Shown here: in pieces, positions 22,296 to 28,398 of the stretch
Position numbering within the stretch: position 1 is the first letter of the stretch
Layout of the letters: every line of letters starts with the position of its first letter
Virus record (IMG/VR): IMGVR_UViG_3300044643_001072
Location: 1-37,477 of that record
DNA: 37,477 nucleotides
Reading direction: 5' to 3' (one strand)
From: a virus
Program-made: the position numbers and the translations under genes
The notes under the pieces: generated by a model
The model's input: the letters and a program-made list of their open reading frames with translations, nothing else
Database searches by the model: none
Told to the model about the DNA's origin: nothing

Positions 22296-22350
22296 GTTTT
22301 CCCCTCTCTTGCGGTGTGCGGCGGCCCATGTGTCGCGCCCTTGAGGGACA

Positions 22351-22379
22351 GGTGTACTTAGGTTTTTTCCGAAGCGCAA
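22351..22379 (-). promoter_or_regulatory. Candidate leftward early promoter
   Basis: On the minus strand TTGCGC (22379-22374), 17 nt, TACACC (22356-22351) is a modest sigma70 match in the 200-nt divergent gap (22296-22495), with a leader of about 50 nt to ATG 22295. Nearby upstream lie an inverted repeat TTTGG/CCAAA (22388-22392, 22399-22403) and an imperfect one CTTAGG/CCGAAG (22357-22374), possible operators. Confidence 0.35.
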
Positions 22380-22460
22380 CAGAAAAGTTTGGGGAAAGCC
22401 AAAAAAAATGGTGCGGGGCATCCGACCGACGCATTTACGCCGCGCCCTGCCAGTTCGGTG

Positions 22461-22489
22461 TTGACAGGCTCTTGGAAGTGTCCTAGCGT
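22461..22489 (+). promoter_or_regulatory. Rightward promoter giving a leaderless transcript
   Basis: A consensus -35 TTGACA (22461-22466), a 17-nt spacer and TAGCGT (22484-22489). The expected start site, 6-7 nt after the -10 box, falls on or next to the ATG at 22496. No ribosome site lies between, so the first gene would be translated from a leaderless mRNA, as for the maintenance transcript of lambda cI. Confidence 0.65.
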
Positions 22490-22495
22490 CGCGCT

Positions 22496-22717
22496 ATGCA
22501 AAACCATGATGTCCCTATCACGAACGAAGTGCTGACATTCCTGGAGCGGTCTGGCATGGCTAAGACGCGTTTCGGAGACTTGGCGGTTGGCGACTACAGT
22601 CTGGTGGACGATCTTCTGGCGGGCCGGGAGCCGCGCTCTGCAACGGTGCGAAGGATCAGGGCCAAGATTGAGGAATTGTCGGCTGGTATCACTGCCCAAG
22701 CCGGTGACGCAGCATGA
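22496..22717 (+). CDS. Small helix-turn-helix regulator (candidate repressor)
   Basis: A 73-aa protein. Residues about 10-60 suggest a compact helix-turn-helix: FLERSGMAKTRFGDLAVG, then SLVDDLLAGREPRSATVRR, a pattern seen in small alphaproteobacterial phage regulators. It lies at the divergent control region facing the early operon and seems to be expressed from a leaderless mRNA. It is therefore a candidate cI/Cro-like switch protein. It lacks a C-terminal dimerisation or protease-sensitive domain. Confidence 0.65.
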   Translation: MQNHDVPITNEVLTFLERSGMAKTRFGDLAVGDYSLVDDLLAGREPRSATVRRIRAKIEELSAGITAQAGDAA

Positions 22718-23139
22718 CGCGACCGGTCGCATTTTACCGAACTTGCGCCCGACCTTTCATCGAAAAGCTGCGCACCAGTTCCATGACGCGCTCCGCAAAG
22801 GGCACGCTTGCCAAGCCGGGGCGAAATGTCGGGGCAAAAAGCGGGCTGAACCGCTCGATCCTGAACGTCGGATGGCATCAAATCGAAATGATGCTGGCCT
22901 ACAAATCGGCGCGGTTGATTAAGGTCAATCCTGCCTACAGTTCTCAGACCTGCGCGTCCTGCGGGACCGTGGACAGACGAAGCCGCGAGAACCAAGCGGC
23001 CTTCGTCTGCACCTCGTGCGGGCATAGGGACAACGCCGACCGCAACGCTGCGGTCGTGATCCTGCACCGGGGGAGCACTCCGGGCATTGAGCCTTGCCGC
23101 AGGGCGGGCGATGACGTGCGAACTGTTCAAGCGGCTTAG
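22714..23139 (+). pseudogene. TnpB (IS200/IS605 OrfB) C-terminal relic
   Basis: A 141-aa frame matching only the last third of TnpB. Seen are IEKLRTSSMTRSAKGT with the RuvC-II Glu17, GLNRSILNVGWHQIE, a zinc finger (C80-x2-C83, C99-x2-C102) and the RuvC-III segment NADRNAA with Asp109. The N-terminal and RuvC-I parts are missing, and a few residues seem lost around AYKSARLIK. It starts in an ATGA overlap with the regulator gene, so it may still be translated. A cleavage-competent enzyme is unlikely. An element-style right end follows the stop. Confidence 0.85.
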
Positions 23140-23152
23140 TCCTCTTGGAAAT

Positions 23153-23182
23153 CCCCAGCCTTCAGGCAGGGGTAGATGTTAA
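23153..23182 (+). mobile_element. IS605-type right end hairpin (omega-RNA 3' part)
   Basis: Just after the tnpB stop, CCCCAGCCT (23153-23161) and AGGCAGGGG (23164-23172) form a stem with one A/A mismatch, followed by TAGATGTTAA. This is the layout of the right ends of IS200/IS605-family elements whose RNA guides TnpB. The element would end near 23182, and the adjacent bases would be the guide. No left end is found, so the element cannot move by itself. Confidence 0.65.
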
Positions 23183-23238
23183 CCGTTGAATCGCTTGGAA
23201 TACTTGCCGGACGCCCACCCTTAGACTCGGAGGCCAAC

Positions 23239-23313
23239 ATGATCTTTGACGGCCCCGCTTTGTTCCTTGTGGTGCTTCTGATCTGCGCCGCTGCTTTGGC
23301 GGTGCGGTCATGA
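23239..23313 (+). CDS. 24-aa membrane microprotein
   Basis: A tiny frame (MIFDGPALFLVVLLICAAA) behind a clear GGAGG (23229-23233) and overlapping the next ATG as ATGA. Essentially one membrane helix. Function unknown. Confidence 0.5.
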   Translation: MIFDGPALFLVVLLICAAALAVRS

Positions 23314-23483
23314 CCCTTTCCGAAGCCCGCGCCCTTTCCGAAGCTGACCGGCGTATCCGCTGGATACAGGCCATGCAGGCAGAGGAATTGGACGGGTATC
23401 TCGCCGAAGCGCGCCTGCGTGGACTTGCCCCATACGAAGTGACCGCGATTGCCAATCGGCGGAAAGAGTTGGTGCGCAAATGA
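23310..23483 (+). CDS. Small charged helical protein
   Basis: A 57-aa protein (SEARALSEADRRIRWIQ, then LRGLAPYEVTAIANRRKEL) of Arg/Glu/Ala-rich helices, with ATGA overlaps at both ends. No family recognised. It might bind nucleic acid, given its charge. Confidence 0.55.
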   Translation: MTLSEARALSEADRRIRWIQAMQAEELDGYLAEARLRGLAPYEVTAIANRRKELVRK

Positions 23484-23671
23484 TCCGCCTATTGTCCCTG
23501 TTCCGCCGCACCCCGCAATCACGCGCGCCGCGTGTAGCCGTCGCATCGCTGGACGCCCGCCTTCGGGCGCGGGCAATGCGGGTCTGCAACAGGGACGCGG
23601 ACAGTGTTGAACAATACGTGCGCCTGCATAGCGCGCTGGCACATCATCCCAAGGAGTCCGCAGATGCTTGA
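23480..23671 (+). CDS. Small basic protein
   Basis: A 63-aa Arg-rich protein (MIRLLSLFRRTPQSRAPR at the start; LDARLRARAMRVC) with a His-rich C-terminus. ATGA overlap with the previous gene. It ends 8 nt inside the next gene. Not recognised. High basicity is compatible with DNA or RNA binding. Confidence 0.5.
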   Translation: MIRLLSLFRRTPQSRAPRVAVASLDARLRARAMRVCNRDADSVEQYVRLHSALAHHPKESADA

Positions 23672-23951
23672 CGGTCGCATGAAAAACACCCCCGCCGATA
23701 CCGCCGTTGCGGACAAGGCTCTGTCTGTGTCGGCAGAGGAATTGCGGCAATTCATCGAGCGGGCCGAAACCCTGGCAGCCGAAAAGCGCGACATTGCCGG
23801 TCACGAAAAGGAACTGTTCGCAGAGGCCAAGGGGCGCGGGTACGACACGAAGGCGATGCGCAAGATCATCGCCATTCGCAGGCGCAAGCCGGATGACGTG
23901 GCAGAGGAACAGGCTGTGATGGACCTCTATCTGTCTGCGCTTGGGATGTGA
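23664..23951 (+). CDS. GapR-like DUF2312 DNA-binding protein
   Basis: A 95-aa protein whose residues about 22-94 match DUF2312: SAEELRQFIERAETLAAEKRD, then ELFAEAKGRGYD, MRKIIAIRRRKPDD and a MDLYLSALGM end. The alphaproteobacterial prototype GapR is a nucleoid protein that encircles overtwisted DNA ahead of replication forks. A phage copy at the start of the replication block may aid phage replication or displace the host protein. ATG 23664 has AAGGAG (23651-23656); ATG 23679 is also possible. Confidence 0.88.
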   Translation: MLDGRMKNTPADTAVADKALSVSAEELRQFIERAETLAAEKRDIAGHEKELFAEAKGRGYDTKAMRKIIAIRRRKPDDVAEEQAVMDLYLSALGM

Positions 23952-23953
23952 TT

Positions 23954-24337
23954 ATGAAGACCATCCGCGCCTTACCAAGTGAGCACTCGGAACAGGTGGC
24001 CTTTGTCCAGTGGTTCCGCCTGCAATTCCCCGGGATTTTGGTGTTCTCGATTCCGAACGGCGCGCACCTTGCCGGAACCATCGCACAGCGGGCCGCACAG
24101 GTCGCACGGCTCAAGGCCGAGGGCATGGTAGCCGGGGTGCCTGACTTGGAGATTCCTGAGTGGAATCTTTACATTGAAATGAAGCGCCAGCGAGGCGGGA
24201 AGCTGTTTGCTGACCAAGTGCGGATACACGCCGAACTGCGGCGCGCTGGCAAGCGGGTGATCGTCGCCAAGGGCTGGGAAGATGCTGCGGATCAGGTCCG
24301 CGCGATCCGGCGCAAGCCTATGGAATTGTCGGCATGA
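23954..24337 (+). CDS. VRR-NUC domain nuclease
   Basis: A 127-aa protein covering a minimal VRR-NUC domain of the PD-(D/E)xK superfamily: SEQVAFVQWF with an early Glu, GVPDLEIP (D64), then YIEMKRQRGG (E75-x-K77) and a late Q. Phage VRR-NUC proteins can act as structure-specific (Holliday junction-type) nucleases, fitting a replication/recombination role. ATG 23954 is used; GTG 23948, overlapping the previous stop, is an alternative. Confidence 0.85.
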   Translation: MKTIRALPSEHSEQVAFVQWFRLQFPGILVFSIPNGAHLAGTIAQRAAQVARLKAEGMVAGVPDLEIPEWNLYIEMKRQRGGKLFADQVRIHAELRRAGKRVIVAKGWEDAADQVRAIRRKPMELSA

Positions 24338-24507
24338 AAGTTATCCCGGTACTTACACCCATACTTACACGCATACTTATGCGCATCCCTGATGGGCACT
24401 TACGCGGTAAGTTATCCATATTGCTAAGTTTTTCGGATGCTGTAGAATCAAACGGCGCGGCGGATGTTGGAAGCATCGCGCCGCGCCTGACCGAAACTCG
24501 ATGTTAG
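24334..24507 (+). CDS. Small protein overlapping the candidate origin
   Basis: A 57-aa frame in ATGA overlap with the nuclease gene. Its N-terminal part encodes a four-residue repeat (VLTP ILTR ILMR) that follows from the 12-bp iterons in the DNA. The C-terminal ADVGSIAPRLTETRC looks like ordinary protein. Translation seems likely from coupling, though the DNA repeats themselves may be what is selected. Confidence 0.45.
   Translation: MKVIPVLTPILTRILMRIPDGHLRGKLSILLSFSDAVESNGAADVGSIAPRLTETRC
24349..24420. other. Candidate replication origin: 12-bp iterons and DnaA-like box
   Basis: Three tandem 12-bp units (GTACTTACACCC, ATACTTACACGC, ATACTTATGCGC at 24349-24384) and a fourth in phase at 24397 (CACTTACGCGGT) share ACTTA. 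Then TTATCCATA (24412-24420) matches the DnaA box TTATCCACA at 8 of 9 positions. AT-rich sequence follows to about 24450. The spot lies just before a winged-helix protein, helicase and primase, as the iterons in lambda gene O do. Confidence 0.5.
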
Positions 24508-24518
24508 GAGCATCAAGA

Positions 24519-24578
24519 ATGGCTTTCAAATATATGGGCGGATTCCGCCTTCAATGTCAAGTTCGCGGTGCCGCATGA
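24519..24578 (+). CDS. 19-aa coupled leader ORF
   Basis: ATG 24519 has a good TAGGAG site (24514-24509 region) and the frame ends in an ATGA overlap with the next gene. The product (MAFKYMGGFRLQ...) has no known role; it may simply deliver ribosomes to the replication gene. Confidence 0.4.
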   Translation: MAFKYMGGFRLQCQVRGAA

Positions 24579-25042
24579 GTGGGCCGGATTTTGCCAGCAG
24601 CGAAGAAGCTGCGTTCCGTCGCCTTGTGCGCGATGCCGTCCGCAAGGGTCCGTTTACCAAGGGTGAGCGCGATGTGGTCATGGCTCTGGTGAACCACTGG
24701 TTCCACCACCGCAACAGCGCCAAGAACGTCATCCATCCAGGCCGCACCAAGCTGGCCAAGCGGGCGGACGTGACAATCAAGACGGTATCCCGGTGCCTCG
24801 ACATGCTGCGGGACCAGAAGGTGATAACGGCGGTCGGATACCTTGAAGGGCTGCACGGAAAAGCCACCGAATACACGCTGTCATCGGTGCATTTGCTTGC
24901 GCTGTGCAAGCGCAAAAAAGCCGATATTTCCCAGAGCGGTGAGACAAATGTCCCGACTCGTGGGTGGGACAAAATGTCCCGCCGGTCTTGTGATGTAATC
25001 TCTTTTCCTAGCCAAGGCAAAAGGGGTGCATCGAATGCGTGA
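24575..25042 (+). CDS. Winged-helix replication initiator-like protein
   Basis: A 155-aa protein. Residues about 25-105 form a helix-turn-helix/winged helix like those in phage replication proteins: GPFTKGERDVVMALVNHW, then HPGRTKLAKRADVTIKTVSR, LDMLRDQKVI and a wing ending KATEYTL. The C-terminal 45 residues are polar and basic. It lies immediately after iteron-like repeats and before helicase and primase, so it probably binds the origin (inference). ATG 24575 overlaps the preceding 19-aa frame as ATGA. Confidence 0.7.
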   Translation: MSGPDFASSEEAAFRRLVRDAVRKGPFTKGERDVVMALVNHWFHHRNSAKNVIHPGRTKLAKRADVTIKTVSRCLDMLRDQKVITAVGYLEGLHGKATEYTLSSVHLLALCKRKKADISQSGETNVPTRGWDKMSRRSCDVISFPSQGKRGASNA

Positions 25043-26567
25043 CGCAGGATGTTCCAGCCAAGGTTTTGAAACCACCAGCGACCTGTTCGCTTCACCTGTC
25101 CGCAAGACACTGCGTCCCTACCAGATCGAGGCTATCGAAAAGCTGAATGCCTCAATCTTGGCTGGAAACCGTAAGGTCGTGATTGTTCTGCCCACGGGCG
25201 CAGGCAAGACGCTTCTGGCTTCGCATATCGTATCATCGGTCTTGGAAGACGACGGGCGTGCGGTGTTCTGCGCCCCCATGATTACGCTGATCGACCAGAC
25301 CATCGCAGCGTTTGAGGCGGAAGGCATTAACCGGGTCGGCGCTATCCAAGCGCAGCACCCCCGCACGGACGCCCGCGCCCCGGTGCAGGTTGCCAGCGTG
25401 CAGACGCTTGTGCGCCGGGATGCCTTCCCCGATGCGTCCATTGTCTTGGTGGATGAATGCCATGTGTTCAGCCAAGCCGTGACGGACTGGATGCGGCAGC
25501 GGCCTGACTTGGTGTTCATAGGGCTGTCGGCAACGCCTGGACGGGCTGGCATGGCGCAGGAATGGGATGATCTGATTGTGGGTGTCACCACGTCCGATCT
25601 GATCGACGCCGGGTATCTGTCGCAATACACGGTCTACGCCGCGACCAACCCCGACATGAGCGGCGTCAAGATCGTGGCTGGCGAATATCAGGCCCGTGGC
25701 GCTGAAGCGGTGATGACCGACCGGGGCTTGGTCGGCGACATTCTGCAAAACTACATCCTGCACGGGGAAGATCGGCCCACGCTTGGGTTTGCTGTCAGCG
25801 TTGCCCACGCCAAGCGCATGGCCGAAGAATTTACGCAGGCCGGTATTCCATCGGCCTTCGTCGAGGCCCGCACCGATACGCTGGAACGGCAGGCGGTACA
25901 GCGCCAATTCCGCAACGGCGACATTCGCGTGATCTGGTCGGTGCGGACGATGACCACGGGCGTTGACCTGCCGGTGTCGGGGATCATCGACGCGGCCCCC
26001 ACTCGGTCGGCCATGCTGCACCAGCAAAAGATTGGCCGGGGTCTGCGTGTCAATGACGGCACCGAAGACCTGAAGATTTGGGACCACGCCGGGAACACCC
26101 TGCGCCTTGGGTTTATCACCGATCTGGATTGGTCGGTTCTGCCTGATGGTCGCCGTCAGGTGAACGATGTCGAGCGCAAGGCCCCGCTGCCGAAGCCCTG
26201 CCAGGATTGCAAGGCGCTGATGCCGCCGAAGGTGAAGGTCTGCCCGTGCTGCGGTGCCGAGCGCAAGCCGCCGACCGGGTTTGTCGAAACTGAAGACGGT
26301 GTGCTGGTGCCGTTGAACCGGGAAGTTGCCCCGGTGCAGGCGACACTGGCGGTCAAGCAGCTTTGGTACAGCGGGCTTTTGGGTTTCGCTCAAGAGCGCG
26401 GCTATGCCCAAGGCTGGGCTTGGCACAAGTACCGCGAGAAATTCGGGGTCTACCCGCCGCCCGCTGTCTCCAAGGTAGCAAAGCCGCCGACCGACGAAAT
26501 CCGGTCTTGGGTCAAGTCGCGCCAGATTGCCTACGCTAAGGCAAAGGAGGCGGCAAATGCGGTTTGA
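25035..26567 (+). CDS. DEAD/DEAH-box SF2 helicase
   Basis: A 510-aa helicase. Motif I is PTGAGKT (about 53-59), motif II DECH (140-143), motif III SAT (165-167), and motif VI QKIGRGLR (331-338), so both RecA-like lobes are complete. A zinc ribbon at about 389-406 (C-x2-C, C-x2-C) and a C-terminal helical domain follow. The layout is that of phage SF2 helicases of the type III restriction/UvsW-like group, likely for origin melting or fork remodelling. ATG 25035 has AAGGGG upstream; GTG 25026 is possible. Confidence 0.93.
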   Translation: MRDAGCSSQGFETTSDLFASPVRKTLRPYQIEAIEKLNASILAGNRKVVIVLPTGAGKTLLASHIVSSVLEDDGRAVFCAPMITLIDQTIAAFEAEGINRVGAIQAQHPRTDARAPVQVASVQTLVRRDAFPDASIVLVDECHVFSQAVTDWMRQRPDLVFIGLSATPGRAGMAQEWDDLIVGVTTSDLIDAGYLSQYTVYAATNPDMSGVKIVAGEYQARGAEAVMTDRGLVGDILQNYILHGEDRPTLGFAVSVAHAKRMAEEFTQAGIPSAFVEARTDTLERQAVQRQFRNGDIRVIWSVRTMTTGVDLPVSGIIDAAPTRSAMLHQQKIGRGLRVNDGTEDLKIWDHAGNTLRLGFITDLDWSVLPDGRRQVNDVERKAPLPKPCQDCKALMPPKVKVCPCCGAERKPPTGFVETEDGVLVPLNREVAPVQATLAVKQLWYSGLLGFAQERGYAQGWAWHKYREKFGVYPPPAVSKVAKPPTDEIRSWVKSRQIAYAKAKEAANAV

Positions 26568-27480
26568 TATTCACGAAGCAACGCAAGGCCGCTGGCGGGG
26601 CATCCTCGCAAGCGTGGGGCTGTCGCAGAGGGAACTGAGCGGGAAGCATTGCCCCTGCCCGATCTGCGGCGGTGTGGATCGGTTCCGCTTTGATGACAAG
26701 GCAGGCCGGGGGACATGGTTCTGCACCCATTGCGGTGCCGGGTCCGGTGTTGATCTGGTGATGAAGATGAAGGGCTGGGATTTCCGGGAAGCAATGACCG
26801 AAGTCCGCAAGCTGGTCGGGGCCAGTGCCGCCGAGCCGATCAAGGCGGGCATGTCCGATGATGACAAGCGGAACCTGCGCCTGTCGTTGTGGAATGCCTC
26901 GGTGCCGATCCAGCGCGGGGACATGGCCGACCAGTATTTCGCATCCCGCGAAATCGACCAAGGGGCCTATCCCAAGACCCTGCGGTTCTGCCCGTCCTGC
27001 CGGTATTCCGCAGACCAGTCTTTCCCGGCGCTGATTGCCGCCGTGCAGGATTTGGGCGGCAAGGCCATCACGCTGCACCGCACCTTCCTGAAGGACGGTG
27101 CCAAGGCACCGGTCGATACCCCGCGCATGTTGATGCCGGGAACGGTGCCAAGCGGATCAGCGGTGCGCCTTTCAGCCCACGGTGAAGTGCTGGGGATTGC
27201 CGAGGGGATCGAAACGGCCTTTGCCGCAAGTGATTGGTATTCGGTGCCGGTCTGGGCTGCGTTGAATGCCTCGCTCATGGCTGAATGGGAGCCGCCTGCG
27301 GGTGTGACCGAGGTCGTGATTTTCGGGGACAACGACGCGAACTTTGTCGGCCAGTCCGCAGCGTATCAACTTGCCCGCCGCCTTTCCAAAAAGAACCTGA
27401 CCGTAACCGTTCACATCCCGCCGATCCAAGGCACGGATTGGAACGACGTTGTATTGGATCACAAGGGGAAATCCAAATGA
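26557..27480 (+). CDS. DNA primase (zinc-binding plus TOPRIM)
   Basis: A 307-aa primase. Zinc module at about residues 30-62: CPICGG (C34, C37) and FCTHCG (C56, C59). A second Cys pair (FCPSC, about 144-148) is also present. The TOPRIM domain is at about 208-290, with IAEGIETAFAA (Glu216) and IFGDND (258-260). It ends GTDWNDVV. It belongs to the phage primase group without a fused helicase; the helicase is the separate gene upstream. The start ATG 26557 has a perfect AAAGGAGG (26543-26550). Confidence 0.92.
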   Translation: MRFDIHEATQGRWRGILASVGLSQRELSGKHCPCPICGGVDRFRFDDKAGRGTWFCTHCGAGSGVDLVMKMKGWDFREAMTEVRKLVGASAAEPIKAGMSDDDKRNLRLSLWNASVPIQRGDMADQYFASREIDQGAYPKTLRFCPSCRYSADQSFPALIAAVQDLGGKAITLHRTFLKDGAKAPVDTPRMLMPGTVPSGSAVRLSAHGEVLGIAEGIETAFAASDWYSVPVWAALNASLMAEWEPPAGVTEVVIFGDNDANFVGQSAAYQLARRLSKKNLTVTVHIPPIQGTDWNDVVLDHKGKSK

Positions 27481-28037
27481 CCATTCAAACCCGCACCATC
27501 GCCAATAAGCCCGGCCATGACGCCGGACACATCAACCGCGTCACATTGCGCGCAGAGCCATGGTTCACACCACCGGAAGCCAAAAAGGATCACCCGCGCC
27601 CAACTGCCGGAAAGCTTGAAGCCGTATCCCTTCGCGCGCCTCAAGTCGCAAGGGTGCGCGCTCCATGCCCAGACAGGTTCGCCGATTGGGATCAGGTCCT
27701 GCTTGCCGAACAATGGCTGGCCCTGTGCCGACGTGAAGGACATCGGCCAATGCTGCCGCCCAGTTCGGCATTGCAAAGCGAAGCCGCAAGGCGCGGCGCG
27801 GAAACCCGAAAGCCAGGATCATCGCAGATCATGATTGATCTCCTGGAACGCCTGCGCCACGGCGATATCCGGCGCAGCGAGCTTCTCAGCAGCAGAGTTT
27901 CCAGAAACGCAACGCTGCAGCGAAAGCGCGCCTTCGAATTGGGTTGGATCAAGGGCGGCTCGCACCCGGATTCGCTGATCACGATCACGACAGAGGGATA
28001 TGCGGCGCTGCAGGCAATGAGGCGGGAACACGGGTGA
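27477..28037 (+). CDS. Protein with C-terminal winged-helix-like region
   Basis: A 186-aa protein, basic and Arg/Pro-rich in the first 80 residues. The last 70 residues suggest a winged helix: IDLLERLRHGDIRRSELL, then SRNATLQRKRAFELGWI and ITITTEGYAAL. ATG 27477 overlaps the primase stop as ATGA; a long upstream extension of the frame is a shadow. It closes the replication block and may be a late-gene regulator or replication accessory. Family not recognised. Confidence 0.65.
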   Translation: MTIQTRTIANKPGHDAGHINRVTLRAEPWFTPPEAKKDHPRPTAGKLEAVSLRAPQVARVRAPCPDRFADWDQVLLAEQWLALCRREGHRPMLPPSSALQSEAARRGAETRKPGSSQIMIDLLERLRHGDIRRSELLSSRVSRNATLQRKRAFELGWIKGGSHPDSLITITTEGYAALQAMRREHG

Positions 28038-28201
28038 TCGAAACAGCGCGCCAGAGGCACCCTACAGCGGCAAGTCGGCTGGACGAGGAAAACCTTGTAA
28101 AACGCGACAAGGGCATCAGGCGGCCATCCTGCGAAGTTCTAGGGGGCATCAGCCGCCATCGCGCCGGGCGCGCGCCACCAGAAGCGCCGCAAACCGCTTG
28201 A
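28034..28201 (+). CDS. Small ORF, doubtful
   Basis: A 55-aa frame starting at GTG 28034 in GTGA overlap with the previous stop. Its end overlaps a more convincing minus-strand gene (28149-28301), and the composition (Arg/Pro-rich, no pattern) is unremarkable. The coupling is the only support. The stretch 28038-28148 otherwise holds only the repeat CTTGTAAAACGC. Confidence 0.25.
   Translation: MIETARQRHPTAASRLDEENLVKRDKGIRRPSCEVLGGISRHRAGRAPPEAPQTA
28094..28111. repeat. CTTGT repeat, first copy
   Basis: CTTGTAAAACGC (28094-28105) recurs exactly at 28343-28354, where it contains the -35 box of the late promoter. Here it is followed by GACAAG, giving an inverted repeat CTTGT/ACAAG (28094-28098, 28107-28111). 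Its half-site resembles the arms of the palindrome at 28308. Confidence 0.5.
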
Positions 28202-28301
28202 TCCGGTCATGCAAAGGCTTCGGTGCCCATATCTCAAGCCGGACAAGGCCAGCGTCCCGCTTGCGCTGGCGCTCGGCTGCTTTCCATTCAGCGGGGGGCA
28301 T
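28149..28301 (-). CDS. Small DNA-binding-like protein on the opposite strand
   Basis: A 50-aa basic protein (MPPAEWKAAERQRKRDAGLV, then RLEIWAPKPLHDRIKRFAALL). The pattern of a short basic N-terminus, a beta strand and a helix is that of small ribbon-helix-helix-like proteins common in phages. It is a lone minus-strand gene between the replication and packaging blocks. No ribosome site is evident before ATG 28301. A perfect palindrome lies 7 nt upstream, suggesting autoregulation and control of the late promoter beyond it. Confidence 0.65.
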   Translation of the reverse strand: MPPAEWKAAERQRKRDAGLVRLEIWAPKPLHDRIKRFAALLVARARRDGG

Positions 28302-28307
28302 GAAAAA

Positions 28308-28322
28308 AAGTTGTCACAACTT
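28308..28322. promoter_or_regulatory. Perfect palindromic operator
   Basis: AAGTTGT (28308-28314), a central C, and ACAACTT (28316-28322): a 15-bp perfect palindrome between the start of the minus-strand small gene and the rightward late promoter. A symmetric dimer is expected to bind it; the adjacent 50-aa protein is the best candidate (inference). Confidence 0.6.
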
Positions 28323-28343
28323 CACAGCCGACAGGCGTCATGC

Positions 28344-28372
28344 TTGTAAAACGCCATCTTGTGTATTACGAT
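28344..28372 (+). promoter_or_regulatory. Candidate late promoter
   Basis: TTGTAA (28344-28349), a 17-nt spacer and TACGAT (28367-28372) form a good sigma70-like promoter, starting transcription near 28379 and giving a 20-nt leader with GGTAGGG before the small-terminase ATG at 28399. The -35 box lies within the repeated CTTGTAAAACGC. Confidence 0.6.
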
Positions 28373-28398
28373 GCCTCGCAGGCAATAGGTAGGGCAAC

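Noticed and set aside
20080-22344. Long plus-strand frames (329 and 353 aa) opposite the recombination genes
   Set aside because: They run through the pentamer arrays and through several minus-strand genes with good ribosome sites and overlaps; their proteins show no domain and look like GC-rich shadows.
22714-23182. Intact IS200/IS605 element
   Set aside because: No TnpA, no left end, and TnpB lacks its N-terminal two-thirds; only the 3' part remains.
23136-23804. 222-aa minus-strand frame in the rightward block
   Set aside because: It opposes four coupled plus-strand genes including the DUF2312 gene and shows no recognisable pattern.
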